Counted from the first letter of the stretch, positions 40,069 through 49,585 are shown. The stretch: DNA of 64,000 nucleotides from CAZNUP01 sp964609775 (GCA_964609775.1 CAZSSJ010000003.1:1-64000), one strand, 5' to 3'. Notes: generated by a model from the letters alone, not told the origin. Program-made: numbers and translations.

Positions 40069-41124
40069 ATGTTAACTGAATCGGCGGAGGTACCTGGTTT
40101 GAGAGAACTGGCGGTGCGGGCTGAAATCTGCACTGGGCTGCTTGAGGCGGGGTATGACGTTGGGGTTTTGGAGGAAAGTCCCGGCTACAAAGAGACGGGA
40201 AAATCGTTATACGGGCGCCACCCAAATTTTTTTCACTTCTTAGGTTTAGCGATTGCCGTTCCGGCGATTGCCTCGGGTGTCGCTCATCTTTTAGCCAATC
40301 CGGAAAGTGCCTATGCGGATTCGGGGCCTTCGGTAGTGAACACTGACATTAGATCTGTTCAGATCGAAAATTGCGACCCCGGCATCATGCTGTGCACACC
40401 GCCCCCAGGTGTTTTATTGCCTCACGAACTTAAGGCGCGGGGTATCACCATAATTAATGAGGATCCTGAGAATATTGCACTTTTTGCCCAAAGGTCGGTA
40501 GATGATCTGCCGGCTTTTCAAGATGAAAAGGAGGACATTTTGATTGTTCTGAACCGGGAATCAGTCGGGCAGGAGCAACTGAACGCGGTTCTTACTGGAA
40601 GGGTAGACGACCAGTTGAGGGAATCAATTGTCGGAGCAGTGGAAACAGGTTTGGAGCAGGCGAAGGCCCGATTGGGCATGGAGAGAAAGACGGTTGTTGT
40701 TGCTGGCGAACAGGTGACGGTGGAAGTCCCGCGAACGGATGTTGACGTTTCGGGGGCAACGGGATGGTTTCTGGGAAATATGAGAAACGCTTCGGGTGAA
40801 CCGGTGGACGTGGTTGTGGTCGCGGCCGGAGAAAAACCCCCACAGTTTTATGAAGATCCCCAAAAGCCGCGGAATCTTGATCCCAATGTTTGTGCTCAGG
40901 ACAAGGATAAGTATCATATTGGTGGATATGCTGGCGCATTGTGGATTCTGGCGCATGAATTGGTGCATGCTGGGGGAGTCGTCTCGGAGTGTTTGGCTGA
41001 TTTAAGGGCTAGTGATCTGGTTCGTATGCACCTTAAGGCGGAATCTTACCCATTCGTTTGGTTCAGACTTGATTTAACATTCCCGAGTGGTCGAGCTGTG
41101 AGTTATTTTGTCCGGGGAGGATAA
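40069..41124 (+). CDS. Membrane-anchored putative zinc metalloprotease
   Basis: 351 aa, no family recognised. N-terminal ~50 residues lie before a single membrane helix at about 55-78 (FFHFLGLAIAVPAIASGVAH), followed by a large outer part. Near the C-terminus there is HELVH (about 296-300) with a glutamate in SECLADLRASD (about 307), the spacing expected for a gluzincin-like zinc site. Paired cysteines near 102, 109 and 275 may be disulfide-bonded. The next two genes on the strand also encode exported or surface proteins, so a shared cell-surface role is plausible but unproven. Confidence 0.6.
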   Translation: MLTESAEVPGLRELAVRAEICTGLLEAGYDVGVLEESPGYKETGKSLYGRHPNFFHFLGLAIAVPAIASGVAHLLANPESAYADSGPSVVNTDIRSVQIENCDPGIMLCTPPPGVLLPHELKARGITIINEDPENIALFAQRSVDDLPAFQDEKEDILIVLNRESVGQEQLNAVLTGRVDDQLRESIVGAVETGLEQAKARLGMERKTVVVAGEQVTVEVPRTDVDVSGATGWFLGNMRNASGEPVDVVVVAAGEKPPQFYEDPQKPRNLDPNVCAQDKDKYHIGGYAGALWILAHELVHAGGVVSECLADLRASDLVRMHLKAESYPFVWFRLDLTFPSGRAVSYFVRGG

Positions 41125-41132
41125 AATGATTC

Positions 41133-41161
41133 TTTACAATTTTGATAGAGTATGGTATACA
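41133..41161 (+). promoter_or_regulatory. Promoter upstream of the twin-arginine-like protein
   Basis: TTTACA (41133-41138), 17-bp spacer, TATACA (41156-41161). A 14-codon frame (41181-41225) follows in the same frame as the gene at 41265. Confidence 0.55.
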
Positions 41162-41264
41162 TAAGATGCATTAAACGACTATGGACCATGAGCAACTTTT
41201 ACGGCTTTATTGGGTGCATGATTAACTTAGGATTGAGTCTCCGCGGTGGTGGAGATTTTTAGGT

Positions 41265-42179
41265 ATGGATGGGAATGAGAGACTACCCAGAAGGGTTTTT
41301 TTAAAACTAGTTGAGCAAGGTCTTAAAGTAGGTGGTTCAGTGACTGTAATGCCTAATTTGGCTGAGCAGTTAATTGGGAGTGCGTCTCGGCCTGTTGATG
41401 CGGGAGCAGAATGGTGTGATGCGACGGGAAGGAATCTTGGGAAGCCATGGGAGCCTAATGGGTTGGCGTATTCTCCTGAGGTGAATAAATTTCTTGCGGA
41501 TAATGTGAATATTGTGGGTTTTCCGGGTGGAGATGGGAAAGCGGCGCAAATGCGCAAGAGGGAGCGGTCTGGAATTATGGGTGTTGCTTTCAGTGGTGAG
41601 GAAGATCCAACATGGAGGGATTTCCGTCTCGATTTGTTTATGCGGGAACACGCGGTTTTAGAATGCGCACGTGTTAAAAATTTATCGGGTGGAGCCACGG
41701 TGATGGTTCGGACCAGCAGGCCACAACCGGTTGAGTTTTCGAGTGCTGATGAAGCAGTGGCAATAGCTACGTTACTTATTGTCGATACTAGGGTGCGGGG
41801 GGGTTGGGTTCCCACAAGAGAGATTAAGTCTAGAGGTTTATCTGGTGGTTTTGTTTTAACCTTAGCGGCGATGTTCCAACATTCAGCTACTGAGATGGGG
41901 GGTCTTGTTCCTTCGAAGGATTTACGTACTAAGAAGGGTGAACCTGGGGCGGACGAATGGTTAAATTTTTTACAGACTTTGAGAGATTCGATGGAACTTA
42001 AAAGTAATGCATTGAATAATATTGTCAGTCCACCGCCCCCAGCGCGGGTTCCGAGGGATTTCGAAAGGGAAGCGAATTTAGTGCTCCAATTTTCAGTGGG
42101 TGGAAGTTTAAATTATCCGGTTTTCAACAATATTGCCGGTGCCTTGCTGATTTATGATGAGAAACTGGGGACGAGTTAG
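41265..42179 (+). CDS. Hypothetical protein with twin-arginine-like N-terminus
   Basis: 304 aa, unrecognised. The start has a GGAG about 10 nt upstream. Residues 7-30 (RLPRRVFLKLVEQGLKVGGS) resemble a Tat signal (R-R-x-F-L-K then a hydrophobic stretch), though weakly hydrophobic. The rest is soluble, with WEPNGLAYSPEVNKFLADNV near 62 and a Pro-rich break (SPPPPARVPRDF) near 258. The frame upstream contains a stop (41223-41225), before which an in-frame ATG at 41181 reads MDHEQLLRLYWVHD; the gene may once have begun there. It lies between the zincin and the CARDB protein. Confidence 0.6.
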   Translation: MDGNERLPRRVFLKLVEQGLKVGGSVTVMPNLAEQLIGSASRPVDAGAEWCDATGRNLGKPWEPNGLAYSPEVNKFLADNVNIVGFPGGDGKAAQMRKRERSGIMGVAFSGEEDPTWRDFRLDLFMREHAVLECARVKNLSGGATVMVRTSRPQPVEFSSADEAVAIATLLIVDTRVRGGWVPTREIKSRGLSGGFVLTLAAMFQHSATEMGGLVPSKDLRTKKGEPGADEWLNFLQTLRDSMELKSNALNNIVSPPPPARVPRDFEREANLVLQFSVGGSLNYPVFNNIAGALLIYDEKLGTS

Positions 42180-42243
42180 TTCCTTTGTTCCGTTCTTGAC
42201 AAGTGATTTCTCCTGAGGCTAAACTGTAGCAACGAATAACTCC

Positions 42244-44673
42244 ATGTTAAGAAGTAGATGTGTTATCCTCTTGTGGAAGGTTCCTCTTTTGTTGCTAGTG
42301 GTTGCGTCGCTGACGATTGTTTTCTCGGAACGTGCGTTTGCGTGTGTTCCGGGGACGGGGGCGTGTAATGGAGGGCAAGCAACCATGTACTGTGGTTCGG
42401 ATGGGAGATGGTACTATGGGGGAAGGTGTAGTGGTGGCTATGTTTGTCAAAATGGTGATTGTGTCAGTGGCGGAAACAGTTGCCAAGCTGCTAATGGTCT
42501 TTGTGGTGGTGCATTGGAGTGCTGTTCTGGTATCTGCTCAAGTGGAGTATGTTCAAACTCAGGGGGTGCGGGTCTGACAATACCAACGTGTACTTTAAGG
42601 TTTACAGAACTCGATAGGGTTACGCCTAAGGCTAACCCAATCGAGGGAAGAAGGTTGGATTTTGTCTTGGACATGGGGGACAATGGGGATGCGTTTCTCT
42701 CTGGAGGAACGGTTCCAACAGTGAGTGGGGTGGCTTGTAATGGAGCGACGATTGTGGGTTGGTGCGGTTCCGGTAACCTCTGTCCTTATTTTGAAAGCCA
42801 GGGTTTATGTGCGGATGTCTGTGTGGTTGGTAATAACTCGCCGCTATATGTTTATCCAAAGACAAATGGAACTTGCACTGTCACGGCAACGGTTGTAAAC
42901 GGAGCTGGTAGTTCCCAGTGCAGTGCTTCAATAACGGTTGATCCCGATCCCAGTCCAAATTTGGTAGTTACAAATTTAGTTCTAAATCCGAGCACCGTGG
43001 TTGCCGGGGGGACGGTGGACGCGACGGCGGTCGTTACCAACGTGGGGATAACAGCAACCAGTGGGTCTTTCAAAGTGGCCATCAACCGGAACGCGAACTC
43101 CCTTTCGTGCACTTCGGGGACAAAAGATGATGAAAAGACGGTTTTGACGGTGTTAAACCCCAATCAGAGCACGACGGTGAATTTGAGTTTTACGGCCCCG
43201 GCGTCTCTGGGGACGAAAACGGCGATTGCTCTGGTTGACTCCTACCCATTTTCGGCGACCTATTGTCAGATTCCGGAGTCGAATGAGAATGATAACACCA
43301 GGCGGACAACCTATGATGTGATTGCCCAGCCTAATAAGCCAGATCTGATTATCACCGGCCTGGACATTCCTGATGGAACGGTCAGCCAGTGGGTGAACAC
43401 GACGATGATGGTCCAGAACAACGGGAATGTCGATGTGGCGGCTGGCTCGTATATTGTGGCGGTCTCAAGAAATAATATCCGCTTCTCCGGTGGGTGCAAC
43501 ATTTCCAGCTATCAGACCAACGCTGGTAATCCGGCTCCGGCGTTGCCGGCAGGCGGCCCGGCGGTGCCGGTTACTATCCCACTGCAGCATCAAAGCGGGA
43601 TTGTGACGAACAAGGTGGGTTCGGCCATGATCGATTCGAATCTTTCAGGAAACCCCTTCTGTGACATTGATGAAAGCAATGAAACCAACAATACGACGAC
43701 TGATACCTATTCCGTGACTAGTCCGGTGGCTTCCTTCCAGACATTTTTCCACGCGCTGGGGGGAGGGGTTTATGCTCTGGGAAACGTGACAGACAACATT
43801 GACGTCGGGGCGACGAATAAATATATTTCTGATGTTTCTGGTCTTGTGTCTCCCGGGGGGGTGGTGACGGCCGGAGTGCTCGGCGGGACCATAACCAGCG
43901 GGGCCGGAGTTTTTTCCTCGTCGGGAACTTCCCCGTGATGGAATCTTCAGAACTATCCGGGATCTGCCCCGACGACTAAGGTGGCCTATGACACTTTGTT
44001 GCGCAGCGTCCTGCGCAATGCCGGGTTGGGGAGCTATCAGGATATTGGGTGCAACGGATCTAATGTCAATTTCGTTCTGGGGAAGCCCGGGGGGAAGTCT
44101 TTTCATTTCTGGTGCTACACTCCTACTGTGGCTGGGTTTGAGACTGCTTTGAATGGGGCGAATGGGGCTCCTCCCGGAGAAGACTATCAGGTTTTGGTTC
44201 CCTCCGATCTAACTGATCCGAAGAATGTGAGCGGTTTGGCGACTTTCGCTTCGCCAGTGACCATTTCCCGGGCGGTGATTGTTTTTAGCCCGGCTAATGT
44301 CACAGTGGGCTCGGGGATGGAGGTGGAGGCTGATTTGGCAGTGGCGGCCGGGAACACCTCGGGTTTGGTCGCGGTCGTTAACGGTGACCTCACGGTGGAC
44401 AGCGCGGTGGGAACGCTGGACGGCGTCTATATTTTTAACGGTGATTTTGCTGACGGAACCGGGAATGGTAATTTGGCTTTGACCGGCAGTGGCTCGCTTG
44501 TCTCTCTGTCCTCCGGCGGATTTCCCGGCGGAGGGGCAAAGGGACTCATTCGGCAAATGAGTTTGTCTTCTCTCCCCGGGGAAGTTTTCACTTATCAACC
44601 GAAATATCTGCTCCTCTTTCGTTTTGCTCTGGCCCTTCCTCCAGTCACTTGGAGGGAACTGCCACCACAGTAG
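42244..44673 (+). pseudogene. Large secreted CARDB-domain surface protein, interrupted by in-frame UGA
   Basis: Signal peptide at residues 1-33 (cut near AFA-C), a cysteine-rich segment about 34-110 (CNGGQATMYCGSDGRWYYGG, then CSGGYVCQNGDC), a beta domain to about 240, then two CARDB-like adhesion domains (NLVVTNLVLNPSTVVAGGTV from about 240; PDLIITGLDIPDGTVSQWVN from about 365). At 43936-43938 a TGA ends the first part after GTSP. The same frame stays open from WNLQNYPGSAPTTKVAYDT to 44673, adding about 245 residues of clearly related low-charge beta sequence. One 809-codon gene with a nonsense change, read-through, or a sequencing error is the best reading. Confidence 0.8.
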
Positions 44674-44678
44674 GAATT

Positions 44679-44806
44679 TAGAATGATGAATTAAGAATTT
44701 AGAATTAATGGAAGCGTTCCATGCTTGGATTGGAGAATACCGGCATGAAGTGCAGACATTAATTCTGCAGTCTAAATTTTGAATTCTAAATTCTGGGGTG
44801 GGTGGA
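44679..44806. repeat. Inverted AGAATTTAGAATTAATG repeat around a GGAAGCGTTCC palindrome
   Basis: Left AGAATTTAGAATTAATG and right CATTAATTCTG...AATTCTAAATTCT can pair over ~120 nt; GGAAGCGTTCC sits inside. No gene in the 164-bp gap; it may terminate the CARDB transcript. Confidence 0.45.
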
Positions 44807-44837
44807 TTTTTGGGGTGGGGGATGAGATAGTTACTAT

Positions 44838-46526
44838 GTGACGGAAATTTATCTTCTGGCTTTAGTCGTTATTTTGGCTTCGGGGTTGGCTTTTTTGGCC
44901 AAGAAATTGCATTTGCCGCTTTTGGTTGCTTATCTCGGAGCGGGGGCTTTTTTGTCGGCGCTGCACATTGTTAAACCCGAACAGCTTCATTTTTTGGCGA
45001 TTTTGCCGGACATTGGCCTCGCCTTCCTGCTATTTTTGGTGGGAATGGAGCTGGATTTGAAGGAATTTCGGACTTTAGGGAAAAACGTGCTTCTGGCAAC
45101 AATTGGGCAGGTATTGTTAACGTGTTTAGCAGTGGGGATGCTTCTTTTGGTGGGGGGGTATTCTGTGACCTCGGCAGTTTTCGTCGGATTAGCATTGTCG
45201 TTTAGCAGCACGATTTTGGTTGTTAAACTTCTTTTGGAAGGGAGAGAGCTGACCTCGATTTTTGGCAAATTGTCCATCGGCATTCTTCTTGTGGAAGACC
45301 TGCTGGCGGTGGTGGCCTTGATGTTCATTTCCGTTTTGGCAAACGGAGGAACACTGACTTTTGCCCCCCTCCTGTTGGTGTTTCTTAAGGGGATGGTGCT
45401 CATGGCTATTTCTTTGGAGGCGGGCAGGAGAGTGCTGCCGAGGATTTTGACGTTCTCGGCATCGAGTTCGGAGCTGCTGATTTTGACAGCAATTGCCTGG
45501 TGCCTTCTGTTGGTGTCTATTTCCTCACTGTTTGGCTTTTCTCTGGCCATTGGGGCTTTCTTGGCCGGAGTGTCGCTGGCTCAGTCGGTTTACCGGATTC
45601 AGATTACGAGCCGGATCAAGCCATTGCGGGATTTTTTCATCATGATCTTCTTTTTGGACTTGGGCACGGGATTGTCGCTTTCGGGGCTCTCGTCAATGTG
45701 GGTAGCGGCGGTGTTGTTTTTGTTTTATGCCATTCTTTTTAAGCCATTTATTTTCTTTCTTTTATTTACGGCGTTTCGCTTTCGGGCTCACAGCGCTTTT
45801 CAGACAGGAATTCTCCTCTCTTCAGTTTCCGAGTTTTCCTTGATTCTCGTCGCCAGCGCCTCGAAAGCGGGTCTTGTTGAGGCAGAATTTGTCTCGCCGC
45901 TCATTTTTGCGACGGTGTTCTCTTTCGTTTTTTCTTCGCTTCTCATTACCCATGGGCGAGGGGTTTATGGTCGCCTTAAGGAGGCGCTGAAGTTTTTTGA
46001 AGTTAAGAATACTTTGGGACTGGAGTTGGGGGAATTTTCGGAAGGTGAGTTTGCCGGTCATGCCGTGCTTATCGGCTGCCACCGGAGCGGTCAACTTGTT
46101 CTGCCGGCTCTGGTCAAACAGTTTGGGAAGAAAGTTTTGGTGTTAGACTTTAACCCGGAAGTGGTGACTGAGCTTCGGAGGCAGGGCCAAGCGTGCCTTT
46201 ACGGTGATGTTTCTGATGTCGAGGTGGTGGAGAAATTAAACTTAAAAGACGTGAGACTGGCGGTTTCGACGGTCCGAAACTTTGAGGACAATTTGGTTCT
46301 TCTGGAGGGGATGAGGCAGGTGCGGTCAAAGGCGGCGGTTCTTTTGACGGCCCTGGATGCAACTGAGGCTCGGGAACTCTACCGGCGGGGGGCGCATTAT
46401 GTTTTGCTGCCTCTGGCTTTGGAAGGAGCGAACCTGGCGCACTTGATTTCGGCGCACGACGGAGAGTATGATCGGCTGATTGCGGAGAAAGACCTCAGGG
46501 TGAAGGAATTGAATAATGAAGTCTGA
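44838..46526 (+). CDS. Cation:proton antiporter (CPA2/KefB-like) with RCK domain
   Basis: 562 aa, GTG start. Residues 1 to about 385 hold 12-13 membrane helices of the Na+/H+ exchanger fold (LPDIGLAFLLFLVGMELDLK, then GLALSFSSTILVVKLLLEGR, then LAIGAFLAGVSLAQSVYR). From about 400 a TrkA-N/RCK nucleotide-binding domain follows (HAVLIGCHRSGQLVLPALVK; VLDFNPEVVTELRRQGQACL; YGDVSDVEVVEKLNL). It probably exports K+ or Na+ against protons under NAD(H) control. The RNHCP gene follows after 2 bp. Confidence 0.93.
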   Translation: MTEIYLLALVVILASGLAFLAKKLHLPLLVAYLGAGAFLSALHIVKPEQLHFLAILPDIGLAFLLFLVGMELDLKEFRTLGKNVLLATIGQVLLTCLAVGMLLLVGGYSVTSAVFVGLALSFSSTILVVKLLLEGRELTSIFGKLSIGILLVEDLLAVVALMFISVLANGGTLTFAPLLLVFLKGMVLMAISLEAGRRVLPRILTFSASSSELLILTAIAWCLLLVSISSLFGFSLAIGAFLAGVSLAQSVYRIQITSRIKPLRDFFIMIFFLDLGTGLSLSGLSSMWVAAVLFLFYAILFKPFIFFLLFTAFRFRAHSAFQTGILLSSVSEFSLILVASASKAGLVEAEFVSPLIFATVFSFVFSSLLITHGRGVYGRLKEALKFFEVKNTLGLELGEFSEGEFAGHAVLIGCHRSGQLVLPALVKQFGKKVLVLDFNPEVVTELRRQGQACLYGDVSDVEVVEKLNLKDVRLAVSTVRNFEDNLVLLEGMRQVRSKAAVLLTALDATEARELYRRGAHYVLLPLALEGANLAHLISAHDGEYDRLIAEKDLRVKELNNEV

Positions 46527-46528
46527 AA

Positions 46529-46849
46529 GTGGCGAAGTTTATTGCCAGAAACGATCCGTTTAAGTGTGAGCATTGCGGTCGGGAGGTGGGGCCGATTGAA
46601 TTTGGCGGGTCCTATCGGAACCATTGTCCGTTTTGTTTGTGGAGCAAACATGTGGACTCTGACGTGCCGGGAGACCGGGCGAATGACTGTCTGGGTCTTA
46701 TGAGGCCGATGGGCGTGATGACGCGAAGAACGGGGGAATTTGTTTTGGTGCATCGCTGTGAGAAGTGCGGGTTTGAGAGATTGAATCGAGTGGCGGGGGA
46801 TGATGAGGTGGAACTCTTGACAAAACTGGCCGGAGAGCCTATTAAGTAG
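46529..46849 (+). CDS. RNHCP-domain protein
   Basis: 106 aa, GTG start 2 bp after the antiporter stop. Zinc-ribbon-like Cys pairs CEHCG near 14 and the name-giving RNHCPFCLWSKHVD near 30, then HRCEKCGFERLNRVAGDD near 75. A small conserved protein family of unknown role, found in several bacterial groups including CPR. Confidence 0.9.
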   Translation: MAKFIARNDPFKCEHCGREVGPIEFGGSYRNHCPFCLWSKHVDSDVPGDRANDCLGLMRPMGVMTRRTGEFVLVHRCEKCGFERLNRVAGDDEVELLTKLAGEPIK

Positions 46850-46879
46850 GTTTTTTTAACAATGTTTGCAAATGTTTGC

Positions 46880-46916
46880 AAGGGGTGGGCTTGGCGAGCT
46901 TGCAAGCCCACCCCTT
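46880..46916. repeat. Perfect 14-bp hairpin in front of tgt
   Basis: AAGGGGTGGGCTTG / CAAGCCCACCCCTT around a 9-nt loop, followed by TTCAAATTT and the tgt ATG. Preceded by a tandem ATGTTTGCAA duplication. Possible terminator after the RNHCP gene or a tgt leader structure. Confidence 0.55.
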
Positions 46917-46924
46917 TCAAATTT

Positions 46925-48212
46925 ATGATTCGATTTGAGGTTGTTTCTACGGACGGGAAAGCAAGAGTGGGGAAATTGATTACTTCCCATGGGGAGGTGG
47001 AGACGCCAACTTTTTTGCCTGTGGGGACACAAGCGTCAGTGAAGGCAGTGTCGCCGGAGGATCTGCGGGATGTGGGGTGCCAGATGGTATTGGGGAGCAC
47101 GTATCATTTGTATCTTCGACCCGGTGCTGATGTGATTGAGAAGATGGGGGGACTGGGTAAATTCATGAGTTGGAATGGTCCGACGTTTACGGACTCGGGC
47201 GGGTTTCAGGTTTTTTCGCTGGGATTTGGGATTGAGCATCAAGTTGGCAAGATTTTTCGGACGGGGGAGGAAGGTTTGGTTTTAGGGAACTTAGGGGACT
47301 CGGGGAACTCAGGGAACTTGGGGGAACTGGTGGTTAGAACGAAGCTGTGCAAGATTGAAGAGGAGGGGCCAACGTTTCAGTCGCACTTGGACGGGACAAC
47401 GCATTTTTTTCCGCCGGAAAANNNNNNNNNNAGGTGCGATCGGGGCGGATTTTATTGTCGCTTTGGATGAGCTGACGAGCCCGTTACATGATTTTGATTA
47501 CACAAAGGTGTCGATGGAGAGGACACACAGATGGGCGAGTCGGTCACTTAAGGAGCTTAAGCGGCTTAAGGCACTTAAGCAAGAACACAATCAGCAACAA
47601 GAAATGTTTGGGGTGATTCAAGGGGGGCCGTTTGAAGATTTGCGAGTCGAGTCGGCGAAAACGATTAATGGGATGGATTTCTTTGGCATCTGTGTTGGCG
47701 GGGCTCTGATTTCGCGGGAAAGAATGATCGAAATTCTGGACTGGATTTACCCGCATCTTGATCCAGAAAAACCGCGGCACTTATTGGGGATCGGGACGGT
47801 GCCGGAGATTTTCCTCGGTGTTGCGCGGGGGATGGACCAGTTTGATGCGGTGGTGCCGACGAGGCTGGCGAGGATGGGACACGTACTCTATAAATTGAGA
47901 AGTGAGAGGGGAGAAGTGAGAAGGACACAGGAGAATATTGCAAAAGTTTATAACCCTGAAAGGTTTGCATTTGATATTAATAAGGCGGTTTTTCGGGATG
48001 ATCCATACCAGATCGACGAAAGCTGCCCCTGTTATACCTGTCAGAGTTACAGCCGGGCCTATTTGCATCATTTGTTTCGCAGCCGTGAACTGCTTGTTTA
48101 CCGGCTTTTAAGCATTCATAATCTCCAGTTTATGATGGATTTAATGGGACAGATTCGGGAGGCAATTACCGAGAAAAGATTTGAAAAGTTGAAGGAAGAT
48201 TGGGTACAATAG
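46925..48212 (+). CDS. tgt: Queuine/preQ1 tRNA-ribosyltransferase, split by an assembly gap
   Basis: Exchanges G34 of tRNA for preQ1/queuine. Visible motifs are FTDSGGFQVFSL (substrate Asp), VALDELTSP (nucleophile Asp region), VCVGGAL-type ICVGGALISRERM, and the zinc site CPCYTCQSYSRAYLHHLF. Ten N at 47422-47431 replace the stretch between THFFPPE and GAIGAD; the frames on the two sides differ, so the true gap is not 10 bp. Two repeat-derived insertions are in frame: LGNLGDSGNSGNLGEL (47282-47330) and ELKRLKALK (47546-47581). Confidence 0.94.
47282..47330. repeat. GGGAACTTAG-type repeat inside tgt
   Basis: Degenerate 9-10 bp units (GGGAACTTA, GGGGACTCG, GGGAACTCA, GGGAACTTG) coding LGNLGDSGNSGNLGEL in a variable loop of the enzyme. 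Confidence 0.65.
47422..47431. other. Assembly gap (10 N) in tgt
   Basis: Ten undetermined bases. Family comparison suggests only about 5-7 codons are missing around PPEK...IGAD. Confidence 0.95.
47546..47581. repeat. CTTAAG-type 9-bp repeat inside tgt
   Basis: Four exact-length units CACTTAAGG, AGCTTAAGC, GGCTTAAGG, CACTTAAGC, read in frame as SLK-ELK-RLK-ALK. Confidence 0.75.
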
Positions 48213-48215
48213 AAA

Positions 48216-48262
48216 ATGAGCAATCATCAATCGTCAATCGTCAATCGTCAATCGTCAATTTT
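48216..48262. repeat. CAATCRT tandem repeats behind tgt
   Basis: Five CAATCRT-type 7-bp units preceded by AATGAG. Same family as 26140-26215. Confidence 0.65.
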
Positions 48263-48291
48263 AGATAATTAATCTTTGGAGGTGAGGAAGA

Positions 48292-48438
48292 ATGGGGAGT
48301 TTTGGGGATTTTTACAATAAGAATAGAAAGAAGCCGTCGAAAGATGAAATGACCAGAAAGGCGAACAGGAGCACGCCTTCGTGGGCTGTGCCGCAACCGC
48401 AGGTTATTTCCAAAGGAAAGAAGGACAGGTTTAGTTAA
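48292..48438 (+). CDS. Small basic protein (48 aa)
   Basis: Starts behind one of the strongest ribosome sites in the window (GGAGGTGAGG, about 5 nt before ATG). The protein (MGSFGDFYNKNRKKPSKDEM, then RSTPSWAVPQPQVISKGKK) is basic, Pro-rich and probably disordered, without membrane segments. Unrecognised. The next gene follows within a few bases. Confidence 0.6.
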   Translation: MGSFGDFYNKNRKKPSKDEMTRKANRSTPSWAVPQPQVISKGKKDRFS

Positions 48439-48525
48439 TTTGATGTTGACTGAGAACAACGGACTGCCCTGGAACGCTATTATCGACGCCATCGTCACCG
48501 ACGCAAATCGCCACTCAAGGGAATT

Positions 48526-49425
48526 TTGGTTGCCTTCCTCTTTTTACTGACGGTGATTGTTGGGGCGGTGGGAATCTGGCGCCTCGGGCCGCTTCTTTTG
48601 ACGAGCCAATTTTCAACGGATGAGCGAATGAACGTGGTGGTGGACGACGGACAATCGGTGGCTGTCGTGTCGGTGCTGTCATCAGGGAAAGAAGCGACCG
48701 TGGTTTTGATTCCGGGGGATTTTGAGGCACAAAATGTCGCTTTCGGATATGGTCGATACCGCTTTTCGAAGCTGTATGCTGTTGGTCAAATTGACGGTCG
48801 CGGCGGAGAAACTCTCAGACGGACGAGCGAGAAATATCTCGGGGTGGCTCTGGGCGGGTTTTTTAAAACCACCAGAAAATTTAATTTCGACAACCCCAAG
48901 GCCTTCTTCACGGATCCGGGCTTTGTTTTTCAAGATAGGTCGAATCTCAACATTGTCGATCGAGTTATTTTTGCTAAGACGTTTGGCGGGGTGCGCTTTG
49001 ACCGCCTTGACAGGGTTGATCTGGGGCAGTTCGGCGAAGCTCTGGTTTTGTCTGATGGGTCAACGACACAATTTGTGGAAGAGGCGAAAATTGACAGTCT
49101 TCTCTCGGGACTGTTTGTCGAGCCGGAGGTGGCGGCGGAGAATGGTCGGATTACCGTCCAGAATTCGACGGAAATGACGGGCATGGGGGGGGAGGCGGCC
49201 CGAATTTTGACGAGCACTGGACTTTCGGTGGTTGAGGTGACGACAGCCGGTCCGGCGGTGGGGCGGTGCCAGCTTGCTTTTCAGGACAAGTGGCGGGGGA
49301 GTTTTACGGTCAGGCGGGTTCGGGAGATATTCAAGTGTGAGGAGGTGAAGTATAATTTCAATGAGCGGTCAGACATCGTCGTTATTGTGGGGACAGACTT
49401 TGCTGACGGTCAAAAGAGTCAATGA
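48526..49425 (+). CDS. Membrane protein with LytR C-terminal-like domain, 5' end uncertain
   Basis: Membrane helix at about 2-24 (VAFLFLLTVIVGAVGIW), an outer region to about 210, and a C-terminal LytR_C-like domain (RITVQNSTEMTGMGGEAARI, then GLSVVEVTTAG, then NFNERSDIVVIVGTDFADG). As annotated it starts at TTG 48526, but the same frame upstream encodes a basic stretch (LERYYRRHRHRRKSPLKGIL) ideal as a cytosolic N-terminus, with no normal start before a TGA. The ATG at 48443, just after the 48-aa gene, lies in another frame. A frameshift between 48450 and 48470 is therefore suspected. Confidence 0.7.
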   Translation: MVAFLFLLTVIVGAVGIWRLGPLLLTSQFSTDERMNVVVDDGQSVAVVSVLSSGKEATVVLIPGDFEAQNVAFGYGRYRFSKLYAVGQIDGRGGETLRRTSEKYLGVALGGFFKTTRKFNFDNPKAFFTDPGFVFQDRSNLNIVDRVIFAKTFGGVRFDRLDRVDLGQFGEALVLSDGSTTQFVEEAKIDSLLSGLFVEPEVAAENGRITVQNSTEMTGMGGEAARILTSTGLSVVEVTTAGPAVGRCQLAFQDKWRGSFTVRRVREIFKCEEVKYNFNERSDIVVIVGTDFADGQKSQ

Positions 49426-49583
49426 ATCTCCCGGGATTATTTTTGGGAATTTTAGTGATTTCGGCTGTCTGGGCGGCTTGGTCGCTTCGAGAGTTGAGGA
49501 CGCCGGCGAATTTGTATCCAAAGCTGTCAAGACAAGTGAGAAAGCTGCTGTCGGGGGTGATTGAACTTCCAAAGAAACGTTAG
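49422..49583 (+). CDS. Small single-pass membrane protein (53 aa)
   Basis: ATGA overlap with the LytR_C protein. A hydrophobic helix at about 3-21 (LPGLFLGILVISAVWAAW) is followed by a basic tail (RELRTPANLYPKLSRQVRK). Translational coupling suggests it works with the preceding membrane protein. Unrecognised. Confidence 0.6.
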   Translation: MNLPGLFLGILVISAVWAAWSLRELRTPANLYPKLSRQVRKLLSGVIELPKKR

Positions 49584-49585
49584 GA

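Noticed and set aside
42244..44673. UGA recoded to glycine (Gracilibacteria/SR1 code)
   Set aside because: Gly would fit the position, but cysS, ychF and many other genes end in TGA and are full length there, so UGA is a normal stop codon.
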